Below, one piece after another: positions 22,036-27,534 of a stretch of 27,534 nt of DNA. The translations under genes and the position numbers were made by a program. Location: assembly GCA_033856535.1 (NCBI GenBank), contig JAWVEV010000055.1, forward strand, positions 1 to 27,534, read 5' to 3'. Position 1 is the first letter of the stretch. The number at the start of each line of letters is the position of its first letter. Below the pieces are notes generated by a model, which was not told where the DNA came from, did not search any database, and saw only the letters and a list, made by a program, of their open reading frames with translations. This DNA is from JAWVEV01 sp033856535. Its GTDB lineage: Bacteria; Actinomycetota; Thermoleophilia; Miltoncostaeales; Miltoncostaeaceae.

Positions 22036-22527
22036 GTGCGCGTGGTGCTGCAGCGGGTCTCGTGGGCCCGCGTCGACGTGGGCGGCGAGGAGGTCGCCGA
22101 GATCGGCGCCGGCCTGCTGGCGCTGGTCGGCGTGGCCGCGGGCGACGTCGCCGAGGACGCCGAGCTGCTGGCCGCCAAGACCGCCCGCCTGCGGGTCTTC
22201 GCCGAGGGCGAGCGGCCCTTCCACCGGTCCGTGACGGAGCTTCCCGACGGGGCGCTGCTCTGCGTGAGCCAGTTCACCCTTCTGGCCGACATGCGCCGAG
22301 GGAACCGGCCGTCGTGGGCCGCCGCGGCGCCGCCCGAGGAGGCCGAGCCGCTGGTGGAGGCCTACGCGGCGGCGATCGAGGCCCTGGGCGTGCCGGTGGC
22401 CCGCGGCCGGTTCGCGGCCCACATGCGGGTGAGCCTGGAGAACGACGGGCCGGTGACGATCCTCCTGGACAGCGCCGAGCTGCGGACGCCGCGGCGAACG
22501 CGCGCCGGGGTGGGGGAGGACCCCTGA
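22036..22527 (+). CDS. dtd: D-aminoacyl-tRNA deacylase
   Basis: Removes wrongly attached D-amino acids (and glycine from tRNA-Ala) from tRNA. The N-terminus RVVLQRVSWARVDVGGEEV, the central LCVSQFTLLADMRRGNRPSW and the C-terminal NDGPVTILLDS carry the family signatures, including the SQFTL motif and the cis-Pro GPVT motif that builds the chiral filter. 163 residues; DTDs are about 145-150, the excess being an Arg-rich tail. The GTG at 22036 is 6 nt after TACGAT and gives the exact family N-terminus. The stop overlaps the following membrane protein by the tetranucleotide CTGA. Confidence 0.95.
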   Translation: MRVVLQRVSWARVDVGGEEVAEIGAGLLALVGVAAGDVAEDAELLAAKTARLRVFAEGERPFHRSVTELPDGALLCVSQFTLLADMRRGNRPSWAAAAPPEEAEPLVEAYAAAIEALGVPVARGRFAAHMRVSLENDGPVTILLDSAELRTPRRTRAGVGEDP

Positions 22528-22910
22528 ACCGGCTGCGAAAGACCCTGGCCGCCGACGCGCTGGCGACGGCCCTGGTGGGGTTGGTGCTGCTCTTCTTTCC
22601 GGAGCAGCTGGTCGATCGGCTCGCGATCCCGAATCCCGAGCCGGCGATCTACGCCAACCTGGCCGGCGCGGCCCTCGTGGGCCTGGCCGTGGCGCTCGTG
22701 CGCGCCGCCGAGACGCCGGTCCTGCACCGGGGCGTCATCGAGGCCTCGATCGCCGTCAAGCTCCTCTGGGCCGTCGTGGTGATCGTGTGGGGGACGGCGC
22801 TCGAGCTCGACGCCGGCACCCGGGGCACGGCCGTGCTCGGCGCCGTGGCGGGGGTCTTCGCGGTCCTTGCGGCCCTGGAGGCCGACGGCCTGCGCCGCGT
22901 GGTGCCGTAG
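22524..22910 (+). CDS. Small four-helix membrane protein, likely CTG start
   Basis: A 128-residue integral membrane protein with four hydrophobic helices: ALATALVGLVLLFF, IYANLAGAALVGLAVALV, AVKLLWAVVVIVWG, and AVLGAVAGVFAVLAALEA. A short basic N-terminus (LNRLRKTLAADA) suggests the N-end stays inside. I recognise no specific family. No ATG, GTG or TTG precedes the first helix in this frame; the first GTG (22575) is inside it. The CTG at 22524 overlaps the dtd stop as CTGA and is preceded by GGAGGA (22515-22520), so CTG initiation coupled to dtd is the simplest reading. It converges on the methyltransferase with 7 bp between stops. Confidence 0.75.
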   Translation: MNRLRKTLAADALATALVGLVLLFFPEQLVDRLAIPNPEPAIYANLAGAALVGLAVALVRAAETPVLHRGVIEASIAVKLLWAVVVIVWGTALELDAGTRGTAVLGAVAGVFAVLAALEADGLRRVVP

Positions 22911-22917
22911 CGGGCGG

Positions 22918-23715
22918 TCAGTCCGCCGGCCGCCGCGCCACCGCGTAGAGCTTGCAGTAGTCGTAGGCGAAGCCGTCGGGGCCCGCGGCGTCCCGCAGGC
23001 CCTGCTCGACGCGGCGGTCGAGGTCGCTGAACCCGCCCGGCGGGTTCCCGAGCAGGTGGGCCGCGACGGAGCGGGTGCGGGCCATGAACGCGTCCGGGTG
23101 GGTGTGGCGCCGGCGGCGCTCCATCCAGACGTCGAGCGGCTCCAGGCCGGCGGCGCGCAGGTCGGCGTCCATCTCGTCCACGTCGCGTGGGTTCACCGCC
23201 CACCAGCCGGTCCACTCCGCCGGCGCGCCGACCCGCTCGAGCACCTCCCGCCAGGCGTCCTCGCCGCCGCGGCCGGCCATGAGGATCCCGATGACGCCGC
23301 CCGGGCGGAGGGCCCGCGCCATCCTCGCCACGGCGCCGGCCTTGTCCGGGAACCAGTGCATCGCCATCGCGCAGAGGACCGCGTCGAAGGTCCCGTCGGC
23401 GACGCCCATCTCCATCACGTCCTCGTGGCGCAGCCGGACCTCGACGCCGGGGAACTCGACGAGCTTGGCGGCGAACCGCTCCAGCATCCCCTCCGACGCG
23501 TCGACCCCGACGATCGTCTCGACGGCGAAGCGCCGGAGCATGGCCGCGGACGTCCAACCGGTCCCGCAGCCCACGTCGAGGACCCGGCGGTACTCGCCGG
23601 CGGGGAGCGACATGATCAGCCGGTCCGAGCCGGCGATGTTGTGCCGCACCGCGTCGTCGTAGCTCTCGGCGCCCTTGGTGAACCCCTCGGGTGCGCTGGG
23701 CCCGTTCGTCGCCAT
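22918..23715 (-). CDS. Class I SAM-dependent methyltransferase
   Basis: A 265-residue soluble methyltransferase. The SAM-binding motif I is RVLDVGCGTGWTSAAML, followed by the acidic strand end TIVGVDASEGML (motif II), FDAVLCAMAMHWFPDKA (motif IV region) and ALRPGGVIGILMAG (motif post-III). This resembles the Methyltransf_11 type group that methylates small molecules such as quinones, trans-aconitate or natural products; the substrate is not evident. The C-terminal domain (about 175-265) with WWAVNPRDVDEMDADLRAAG may bind substrate. The ATG at 23715 has AGGGAGA about 10 nt upstream and begins MATNGPSAPEGF; the frame runs further upstream only through non-coding GC-rich sequence. A 277-bp structured spacer separates it from the MarR gene. 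Confidence 0.85.
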   Translation of the reverse strand: MATNGPSAPEGFTKGAESYDDAVRHNIAGSDRLIMSLPAGEYRRVLDVGCGTGWTSAAMLRRFAVETIVGVDASEGMLERFAAKLVEFPGVEVRLRHEDVMEMGVADGTFDAVLCAMAMHWFPDKAGAVARMARALRPGGVIGILMAGRGGEDAWREVLERVGAPAEWTGWWAVNPRDVDEMDADLRAAGLEPLDVWMERRRRHTHPDAFMARTRSVAAHLLGNPPGGFSDLDRRVEQGLRDAAGPDGFAYDYCKLYAVARRPAD

Positions 23716-23781
23716 GCGTCTCGTCTCCCTGATCGCGGTGGTGGGGCGCGGGAGTCTGCCGGATCCCTCCGGGCCGGCGCC

Positions 23782-23817
23782 GGCCGGCCGGCCGCGGACT
23801 CCCGCGGCCGGTCGGCC
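23782..23817. repeat. Long GC hairpin upstream of the methyltransferase
   Basis: The arms 23782-23797 and 23802-23817 pair over 16 bp (one G-T wobble) around the 4-nt loop ACTC. It lies 67 bp upstream of the methyltransferase ATG, in its probable 5' leader or promoter. No T-tract on either side. Confidence 0.55.
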
Positions 23818-23849
23818 ATGCGCGCGGTGGCCGGTCGGGCGAGGCGGCG

Positions 23850-23890
23850 CCCCCGGACCCCCGAAAACCCCCCGAGCAACGGCCGTCCCC
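23850..23890 (-). other. Run of G-tracts on the minus strand
   Basis: C-tracts at 23850-23854, 23858-23862, 23868-23873 and 23887-23890 give four G-tracts of 4-6 on the minus strand with loops of 3, 5 and 13 nt. This could form a G-quadruplex in the DNA or in an RNA reading toward the methyltransferase. Purely a sequence-pattern call. Confidence 0.35.
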
Positions 23891-23945
23891 ATTTCGCCCA
23901 GGTTGCGACGGCCCTTGCGCGGGGGCCCGCGGAACGCCGAATGCC

Positions 23946-23985
23946 CCCTGCCGCCGCCGCCCGGGCTCGGGCGCCGGCGGCAGGG
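23946..23985 (-). terminator. Strong hairpin after the MarR gene
   Basis: Arms 23946-23963 and 23968-23985 pair at 17 of 18 positions around a 4-nt loop. The hairpin starts 7 nt after the MarR stop on the minus strand. It lacks a T-tract, so it would be a hairpin-only terminator or an mRNA-stabilising structure. Confidence 0.6.
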
Positions 23986-23992
23986 CGGACGA

Positions 23993-24472
23993 CTAGGCCT
24001 CGACCTCTCCGGCGGTCTGCTCGCCGCTGAGGCGGGTGAGCAGCTCCTCGAGACGCTCCCGCTCGCGCGCCAGGACGGCCGACGTCGCGGCCAGGCGGCG
24101 GCAGGCCTCCGGCGTGAGGCGGAGGTGGCTGACGCGGGCGTCGCCGTCGTCGGCCTCGCGCGCGATCAGGCCGACCCGCTCGGCGCGCGCCACCAGCTCG
24201 GTGACCGTGCTCTGCGCCAGTTGAAGCCGTTCCGCGAGGGCGGTGACGGTCGAGCGCTCGGTCCCGTCGGGGGCGCCCTTGATCATCAGGAGCAGGGCGT
24301 GACGCTGCGGGGTGAGGCCGTGCCGGCGCGCGACATCCTCCGTCCGCCGCTGGAACAGGCGGATGGCGGCGCGCAGGTCGGCTGCGGCCTGATAGTCCTG
24401 CAGCGTCGGGTCCAGAGAGCCCTTTGGGAGCTCGGACCCCTTTGAGAGTCGTTTACTCACGGCGATATTCAT
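23993..24472 (-). CDS. MarR-family transcriptional regulator
   Basis: A 159-residue winged-helix repressor-type protein, normally a dimer. Helices at the N-terminus (AAADLRAAIRLFQRRTEDVA) and GLTPQRHALLLMIKGAP precede the DNA-binding wHTH: STVTALAERLQLAQSTVTEL as recognition helices, then the wing ARAERVGLIAREADDGDARV with its D-x-R tip. The C-terminal helices ARERERLEELLTRL dimerise. The start is set at ATG 24472, which has GGTGG on the minus strand 7 nt upstream; the frame extends to 24538 but those 22 residues overlap the probable promoter. A candidate operator, ATATTC-N17-GAATAT, spans the start codon, suggesting autorepression. Ligand and other targets unknown; it is divergent from rimP-nusA, and its nearest gene in the same direction is the methyltransferase. 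Confidence 0.9.
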   Translation of the reverse strand: MNIAVSKRLSKGSELPKGSLDPTLQDYQAAADLRAAIRLFQRRTEDVARRHGLTPQRHALLLMIKGAPDGTERSTVTALAERLQLAQSTVTELVARAERVGLIAREADDGDARVSHLRLTPEACRRLAATSAVLARERERLEELLTRLSGEQTAGEVEA

Positions 24473-24493
24473 CGTCCACCGAGTAGAGAATAT
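24465..24493. promoter_or_regulatory. Candidate MarR operator
   Basis: ATATTC (24465-24470) and GAATAT (24488-24493) form an inverted repeat with centres 23 bp apart, an AT-rich island in GC-rich DNA. One half overlaps the ATG region of the MarR gene and the other a TATTCT -10-like hexamer on the minus strand (24492-24487). Confidence 0.35.
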
Positions 24494-24556
24494 GTAGGTT
24501 CGGGGCAGCTCCGGGCAAGCCCGGGCGAACAGGGACACTCAATCTCGTCGCCCTGC

Positions 24557-24562
24557 TATCCT
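24557..24562 (+). promoter_or_regulatory. Putative -10 of the rimP-nusA-infB operon
   Basis: TATCCT with a weak GGGACA (24532-24537) at 19 bp. Transcription would start near 24569 and give a leader of about 110 nt containing the terminator at 24600-24625. The hexamer and its next four bases repeat those at 18107-18116. Confidence 0.4.
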
Positions 24563-24599
24563 GCAACTTCGCTGAAACACTGAGTCGTACGGCGAACGG

Positions 24600-24625
24600 A
24601 GGTGGGTCGCGAACCCACCTTTTTT
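24600..24625 (+). terminator. Intrinsic terminator in the rimP-nusA leader
   Basis: AGGTGGGT (24600-24607) pairs perfectly with ACCCACCT (24613-24620) around a CGCGA loop, followed directly by TTTTT (24621-24625). It is the only hairpin with a T-tract seen in the window. It lies between the presumed promoter and the rimP start, so it must act as a conditional attenuator. In B. subtilis NusA limits its own operon through a NusA-dependent terminator upstream of rimP; the position here is the same. Confidence 0.85.
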
Positions 24626-24679
24626 GTGCCTGGCGGCGCCGCGGCCGATCCCGGCCCGCCGCCGCCGTGAAGGGGTGAG

Positions 24680-25144
24680 ATGGACGGTCGAGAGGGGATC
24701 GAGCGGGAGGTCGAGGCGCGCCTTGCCGAGGCGCTGCCCGACGTCGACCTGCTCGAGGTCACCGTGGCGGGACGCCGCGGGAAGGGGACCCTCCGGGCCG
24801 TCGTCGACCACCCCGACGGGGTCGACCACGACCTCTGCGCGGCCGTCACGGAGGCGCTTGCCGGCGCCGGCCTGCTCGAGCGATTCGGGATCGAGGTCTG
24901 GTCGCCGGGCCCGGAGCCGCCGCTGCGCCTCCCGCGGCACTACCAGCGCGCCGTCGGCCAGCGCGTGAAGCTCCAGCTCGAGCCGGAGGAGGCGCCCGAC
25001 GGGCGGCGCTCCTGCACCGGTACATTGCTCGCGGCCGACGAGCGGGCACTCGCGATCGCCGTGGCGGATGGGGTCGTTGAGATCCCCCTGTCCGCCGTCC
25101 GGCGGGCGCGTGCCCTCGAAGAGGCGTCAGGCGACGAGGAGTAA
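24680..25144 (+). CDS. rimP: Ribosome maturation factor RimP
   Basis: Needed for assembly of the 30S subunit. A 154-residue protein with the two-domain RimP layout: N-terminal alpha/beta domain (EREVEARLAEALPDVDLLEV, TLRAVVDHPDGVDHDLCAAV), the conserved IEVWSPGPEPPLRLPRHYQRAVGQ (normally EVSSPGLxRPLxxxxxxxRxxG) and the C-terminal Sm-like barrel (VKLQLEP, GTLLAADERALAIAV, IPLSAVRRARAL). ValSerSerPro is here ValTrpSerPro, a small deviation. AAGGGG precedes the ATG by 4 nt. The conserved position before nusA (2-bp gap) confirms the identity. Confidence 0.93.
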   Translation: MDGREGIEREVEARLAEALPDVDLLEVTVAGRRGKGTLRAVVDHPDGVDHDLCAAVTEALAGAGLLERFGIEVWSPGPEPPLRLPRHYQRAVGQRVKLQLEPEEAPDGRRSCTGTLLAADERALAIAVADGVVEIPLSAVRRARALEEASGDEE

Positions 25145-25146
25145 GG

Positions 25147-26526
25147 GTGAACCGCGAGATCATCGAAGCGATCAAGCAGATCGAGCGCGAGAAGGGGATC
25201 GATTCAGAGACCCTGCTGATCGCGCTCGAGGACGCCCTGCTTGCGGCGTACAAGAAGACCCCCGACGCGGCCGAGTTCGCCCGCGTCGAGATCGACCGCG
25301 ACACCGGTGAGATGCGGGTGTTCCAGCTCGTCCTGCCCGAGGGCGAGGAGCTGCGGACGCTGCCGCAGGAGGAGACCGAGGTCCCCGAGGGCGTCGACCC
25401 CGAGGAGTACGAGCCGCCGCCGCCGGACGTCGACTGGTCGGCCTACGACGACTCCGAGATCGAGGCCATCGACGTCACCCCGGACAACTTCGGCCGCATC
25501 GCCGCCCAGACCGCCAAGCAGGTGATCCTGCAGCGGATCCGCGAGGCCGAGCGGGAGATGATGTACGACGAGTACGTCGACCGGGTCGGCGAGGTCGTCA
25601 CCGGGATCATCCAGCAGTCGGACTCGCGCTACACCCTGGTCGACCTCGGCCGGGTCGAGGCGCTGCTGCCCGAGAGCGAGCAGGTCCACTCCGAGCGCTA
25701 CGACCACGGCGCGCGGGTCAAGGCCGTCATCACCGAGGTGCGCAGCTCCACCAAGGGGCCGCAGGTCATCGTCAGCCGCCGGTCGGACCAGCTGGTGCGC
25801 GAGCTCTTCAAGCTCGAGGTGCCCGAGATGGCCGACGGCCTGGTCGAGATCCGCGGCGTGGCCCGCGAGCCCGGCTGGCGCTCGAAGATCGCCGTGATCT
25901 CGCACGTCCAGGGCGTCGACCCGGTCGGCGCGTGCGTGGGCCCGCGCGGCTCGCGGGTGCGCATGGTCGTCTCGGAGCTGCGCGGCGAGAAGATCGACAT
26001 CATCCCGTTCAACGAGGAGCCCGCCCGCTACGTCGCCAAGGCCCTGTCGCCGGCGCGCGTGCGGGAGGTCCACGTCGACGACGAGAACCGGCAGGCGACG
26101 GTCATCGTCCCCGACGACCAGCTCTCGCTGGCGATCGGGCGCGAGGGCATGAACGCGCGCCTGGCCGCCCGGCTCACCGGCTGGCGGATCGACATCAAGA
26201 GCGAGTCGACCTTCGCCACCGAGGAGGCGGCGGACGAGTTCGGCGACGAGACCGCGGCCGGCGTTCAGCGCTGCGCGGCGATCCTGCGCAACCAGAAGCG
26301 CTGCCCGAACGCGGCCGTGACGCCGACGCGCTACTGCGCCATCCCCGGCCACTCCCGGCTCGCCGGGCTCGAGGAGAAGCTCGGGCGCCCGCTGTCGCCG
26401 GATGAGCTGGGCGAGGTGGCCACTCCGCGCGGGTGGGAGCGCCTCTCGGCGCTGTCCCCGGGCGCCGAGGCGCAGCCGGCGGCGGCCGTCCCCGCGGCCC
26501 CGGCGCAAGGCGGGGAGGACGATTAA
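25147..26526 (+). CDS. nusA: Transcription factor NusA with a Cys3His C-terminal extension
   Basis: RNA polymerase-binding elongation/termination factor. 459 residues, longer than the roughly 350 of mycobacterial NusA. Order: N-terminal polymerase-binding domain (about 1-140; EIIEAIKQIEREKGI, DNFGRIAAQTAKQVILQRI), S1 domain (about 145-215; GIIQQSDSRYTLVDLGRVEA), KH1 (GACVGPRGSRVRMVVSELRG) and KH2 (LSLAIGREGMNARLAARLTG) to about 357. An acidic linker follows, then residues 376-402 with C376, C386, C397 and H402 in the pattern C-x9-C-x10-C-x4-H, which looks like a small zinc-binding knuckle. The tail is Ala/Pro-rich and acidic (GGEDD). The start is GTG 25147, 2 nt after the rimP stop. The leader terminator upstream of rimP suggests autoregulation. 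Confidence 0.96.
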   Translation: MNREIIEAIKQIEREKGIDSETLLIALEDALLAAYKKTPDAAEFARVEIDRDTGEMRVFQLVLPEGEELRTLPQEETEVPEGVDPEEYEPPPPDVDWSAYDDSEIEAIDVTPDNFGRIAAQTAKQVILQRIREAEREMMYDEYVDRVGEVVTGIIQQSDSRYTLVDLGRVEALLPESEQVHSERYDHGARVKAVITEVRSSTKGPQVIVSRRSDQLVRELFKLEVPEMADGLVEIRGVAREPGWRSKIAVISHVQGVDPVGACVGPRGSRVRMVVSELRGEKIDIIPFNEEPARYVAKALSPARVREVHVDDENRQATVIVPDDQLSLAIGREGMNARLAARLTGWRIDIKSESTFATEEAADEFGDETAAGVQRCAAILRNQKRCPNAAVTPTRYCAIPGHSRLAGLEEKLGRPLSPDELGEVATPRGWERLSALSPGAEAQPAAAVPAAPAQGGEDD

Positions 26527-26839
26527 GGCCGCGGCGACGACAACGTCAGAGCGCCGCCGTTCGACCGGGCGGGTCCCGGAGCGGCGCTGCCTCGCCTGCG
26601 GGAGGCGCGCCGGAAAACCGGAGCTCGCGCGTTTCGTGGCGGCGCAGGAGGACGACGGACACCGCCTGGTGCGCGATGATGCGTCGCGGCTGGCCGGCCG
26701 GGGGCTCTACGTGTGCCCACGGGAGGAGTGCTTCCGGCGGGCGGTCGAGCGGCGCGCGTTCCCGCGCGGGGCGCGGCTGGGCGGTGCGGCGCTCCGGATC
26801 GATCCGGAGCTGAGCGCGTCGCTCGCGAGAGAAGGCTGA
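26522..26839 (+). CDS. ylxR: YlxR (DUF448) RNA-binding protein, start unclear
   Basis: A small protein of the nusA-infB operon; the family is thought to bind RNA, and some members affect RNase P or transcription. Signatures are RVPERRCLACGRRAGKPELA (family R-x-C-x-x-C-R), GRGLYVCPREECFRRAVERR and the AFPRGARL segment. No ATG, GTG or TTG lies between the nusA end and the CxxC motif. ATT 26522 overlaps the nusA TAA (ATTAA) and has GGGGAGG (26512-26518) 3 nt upstream, giving 105 residues, the usual size. The alternative, ATG 26402, would add 40 Arg-rich residues read from within nusA in another frame. ATT is therefore annotated with reserve. infB begins directly after its stop (TGAATG). Confidence 0.85.
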   Translation: MKAAATTTSERRRSTGRVPERRCLACGRRAGKPELARFVAAQEDDGHRLVRDDASRLAGRGLYVCPREECFRRAVERRAFPRGARLGGAALRIDPELSASLAREG

Positions 26840-27534
26840 ATGGGGGACCAGGTGGCGAAGAAGAGGATCTACGAGATCGCCAAGGAGGAGGGGCTTCCCA
26901 GCTCACTCGTCCTGCAGCGGCTGCAGCGCTCGGGCTATGACGCGAAGACGGCGTCGTCGACGGTCGATGTCGCCTACGCGCTGCACGTGCTGAACCCGAA
27001 CCGCTACCCCAAGCCGCCGGACCCCGAGCCGCCGAAGGCCTCGCGAAAGAAGCCGCCGGCCCCCGAGCCGCCCGCCGCACCCGCCCGCCCGCCGGCGCAA
27101 CCGCGCCGCCTGCGGCCCACCGACGCTCGCCCGGACCCGGTCGACCGCCCGCCCGCGCCCGCCCCCGCCGAGCCCGCGGTCCCGGCCCCCGCCCCCGCCC
27201 AGGAGGCTCCTGCGCTGACCCCCGCCCACGTCGCCGAGGCCCCCGCCCCGGCCGTCCCGCCGGCCCCGCCGGCCGAGGAGACCGCCGCACGCGCGGCCGA
27301 GCCGCCCGCCGCCCCGGCGCCACCGCCGGCTCCCGAGCCGGCGCCCGCTCCCGCGGCCGAGGTCCCCGCCCCCGCTGCCGAGGCGCCCGCTCCCGCGGCC
27401 GAGGCGCCCGCTGAGGCTCCCGCATCCGCCCCCGAGGTTTCTTCGCCGGCCCCCGAGGTCGCTGAGGCTCCCGAGGCCGCCGCGCCGCCGGCACCCGCGC
27501 CCGCCGCGGAGGCCCCCGCACCCGCGCCCGCCGC
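26840..27534 (+). CDS. infB: Translation initiation factor IF-2, N-terminal part
   Basis: The frame is open from ATG 26840 to the window end, giving the first 231 residues only. Residues 6-52 form the IF2_N helical domain: VAKKRIYEIAKEEGLPSSLV, then QRLQRSGYDAKTASSTVDVA. What follows is a long linker very rich in Pro, Ala and Glu with AEAPAPA-type units, as in IF-2 of many GC-rich actinobacteria; the GTPase domains lie beyond the window. GTG 26852 is a possible alternative start. IF-2 brings initiator tRNA to the 30S subunit. The position after rimP-nusA-ylxR is the standard bacterial order and makes the call safe despite the missing G domain. Confidence 0.93.
   Translation, partial: MGDQVAKKRIYEIAKEEGLPSSLVLQRLQRSGYDAKTASSTVDVAYALHVLNPNRYPKPPDPEPPKASRKKPPAPEPPAAPARPPAQPRRLRPTDARPDPVDRPPAPAPAEPAVPAPAPAQEAPALTPAHVAEAPAPAVPPAPPAEETAARAAEPPAAPAPPPAPEPAPAPAAEVPAPAAEAPAPAAEAPAEAPASAPEVSSPAPEVAEAPEAAAPPAPAPAAEAPAPAPA
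27377..27412 (+). repeat. 21-nt tandem unit in the infB linker
   Basis: GCCGAGGCGCCCGCT occurs at 27377-27391 and again at 27398-27412, a 21-nt period coding for AEAPAPA. Similar, less exact Pro/Ala/Glu units extend to the window end, so the linker probably grows and shrinks by slippage. Confidence 0.6.

Noticed and set aside
24473..24538. N-terminal extension of the MarR protein to 24538
   Set aside because: The extra 22 residues overlap the promoter and operator-like sequences; ATG 24472 has an SD and matches the family.
26523..27521. Minus-strand ORF opposite ylxR-infB
   Set aside because: Pro/Arg/Gly-rich shadow; the plus strand carries the expected rimP-nusA-ylxR-infB order.

Overview
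The window is very GC-rich DNA from an actinobacterium, probably a deep-branching lineage such as Thermoleophilia. Evidence: an actinobacterial-type integration host factor (mihF) before gmk-coaBC, a PyrR-led pyrimidine operon just upstream of it, a PAC2 protein, widespread GTG starts, and many promoters whose -10 hexamer lies only 6-9 nt from the start codon (leaderless transcription). The phylum is well supported; the class is inference.

Layout. 1-5.1 kb holds mixed single genes: a truncated SDR-like protein, a small conserved-looking protein, a PAS-GAF-GGDEF diguanylate cyclase, a SnoaL-like protein, a PAC2 protein and an FAD monooxygenase ending in a palindromic hairpin. 5.4-9.1 kb holds a secreted cupredoxin-like protein, divergent from a three-gene operon with 4-nt overlaps (histidine kinase, LuxR-type regulator, secreted purple-acid-phosphatase-like enzyme). 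A tRNA-Arg(CCG) follows on the minus strand, then a YfcE-like phosphoesterase and RNase Z. 10.8-18.0 kb is the pyrimidine operon pyrR-pyrB-pyrC-carA-carB, headed by a PyrR-binding hairpin that contains the Shine-Dalgarno (SD) site of a 14-codon leader ORF. 18.1-20.3 kb is mihF-gmk-coaBC under a good sigma-70-type promoter; pyrF and rpoZ, often found here in actinobacteria, are absent. 20.3-24.5 kb is accessory: a TPR protein, a USP-like protein with an apparent ART-like C-terminal domain, a YbjN-like protein, dtd, a membrane protein, a methyltransferase and a MarR regulator, the last two separated by a strongly structured spacer. 24.5 kb to the end is rimP-nusA-ylxR-infB, with an intrinsic terminator in the leader; infB runs off the window.

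Most notable: the PyrR hairpin/leader-ORF arrangement; the rimP-nusA leader terminator; gmk, ylxR and a membrane protein without a usable ATG/GTG/TTG start at the expected place; a Cys3His tail on NusA; CoaBC with Asp where E. coli has its catalytic Cys; and the USP/ART-like fusion. No CRISPR array, insertion sequence, phage gene or recognisable defence operon is visible.
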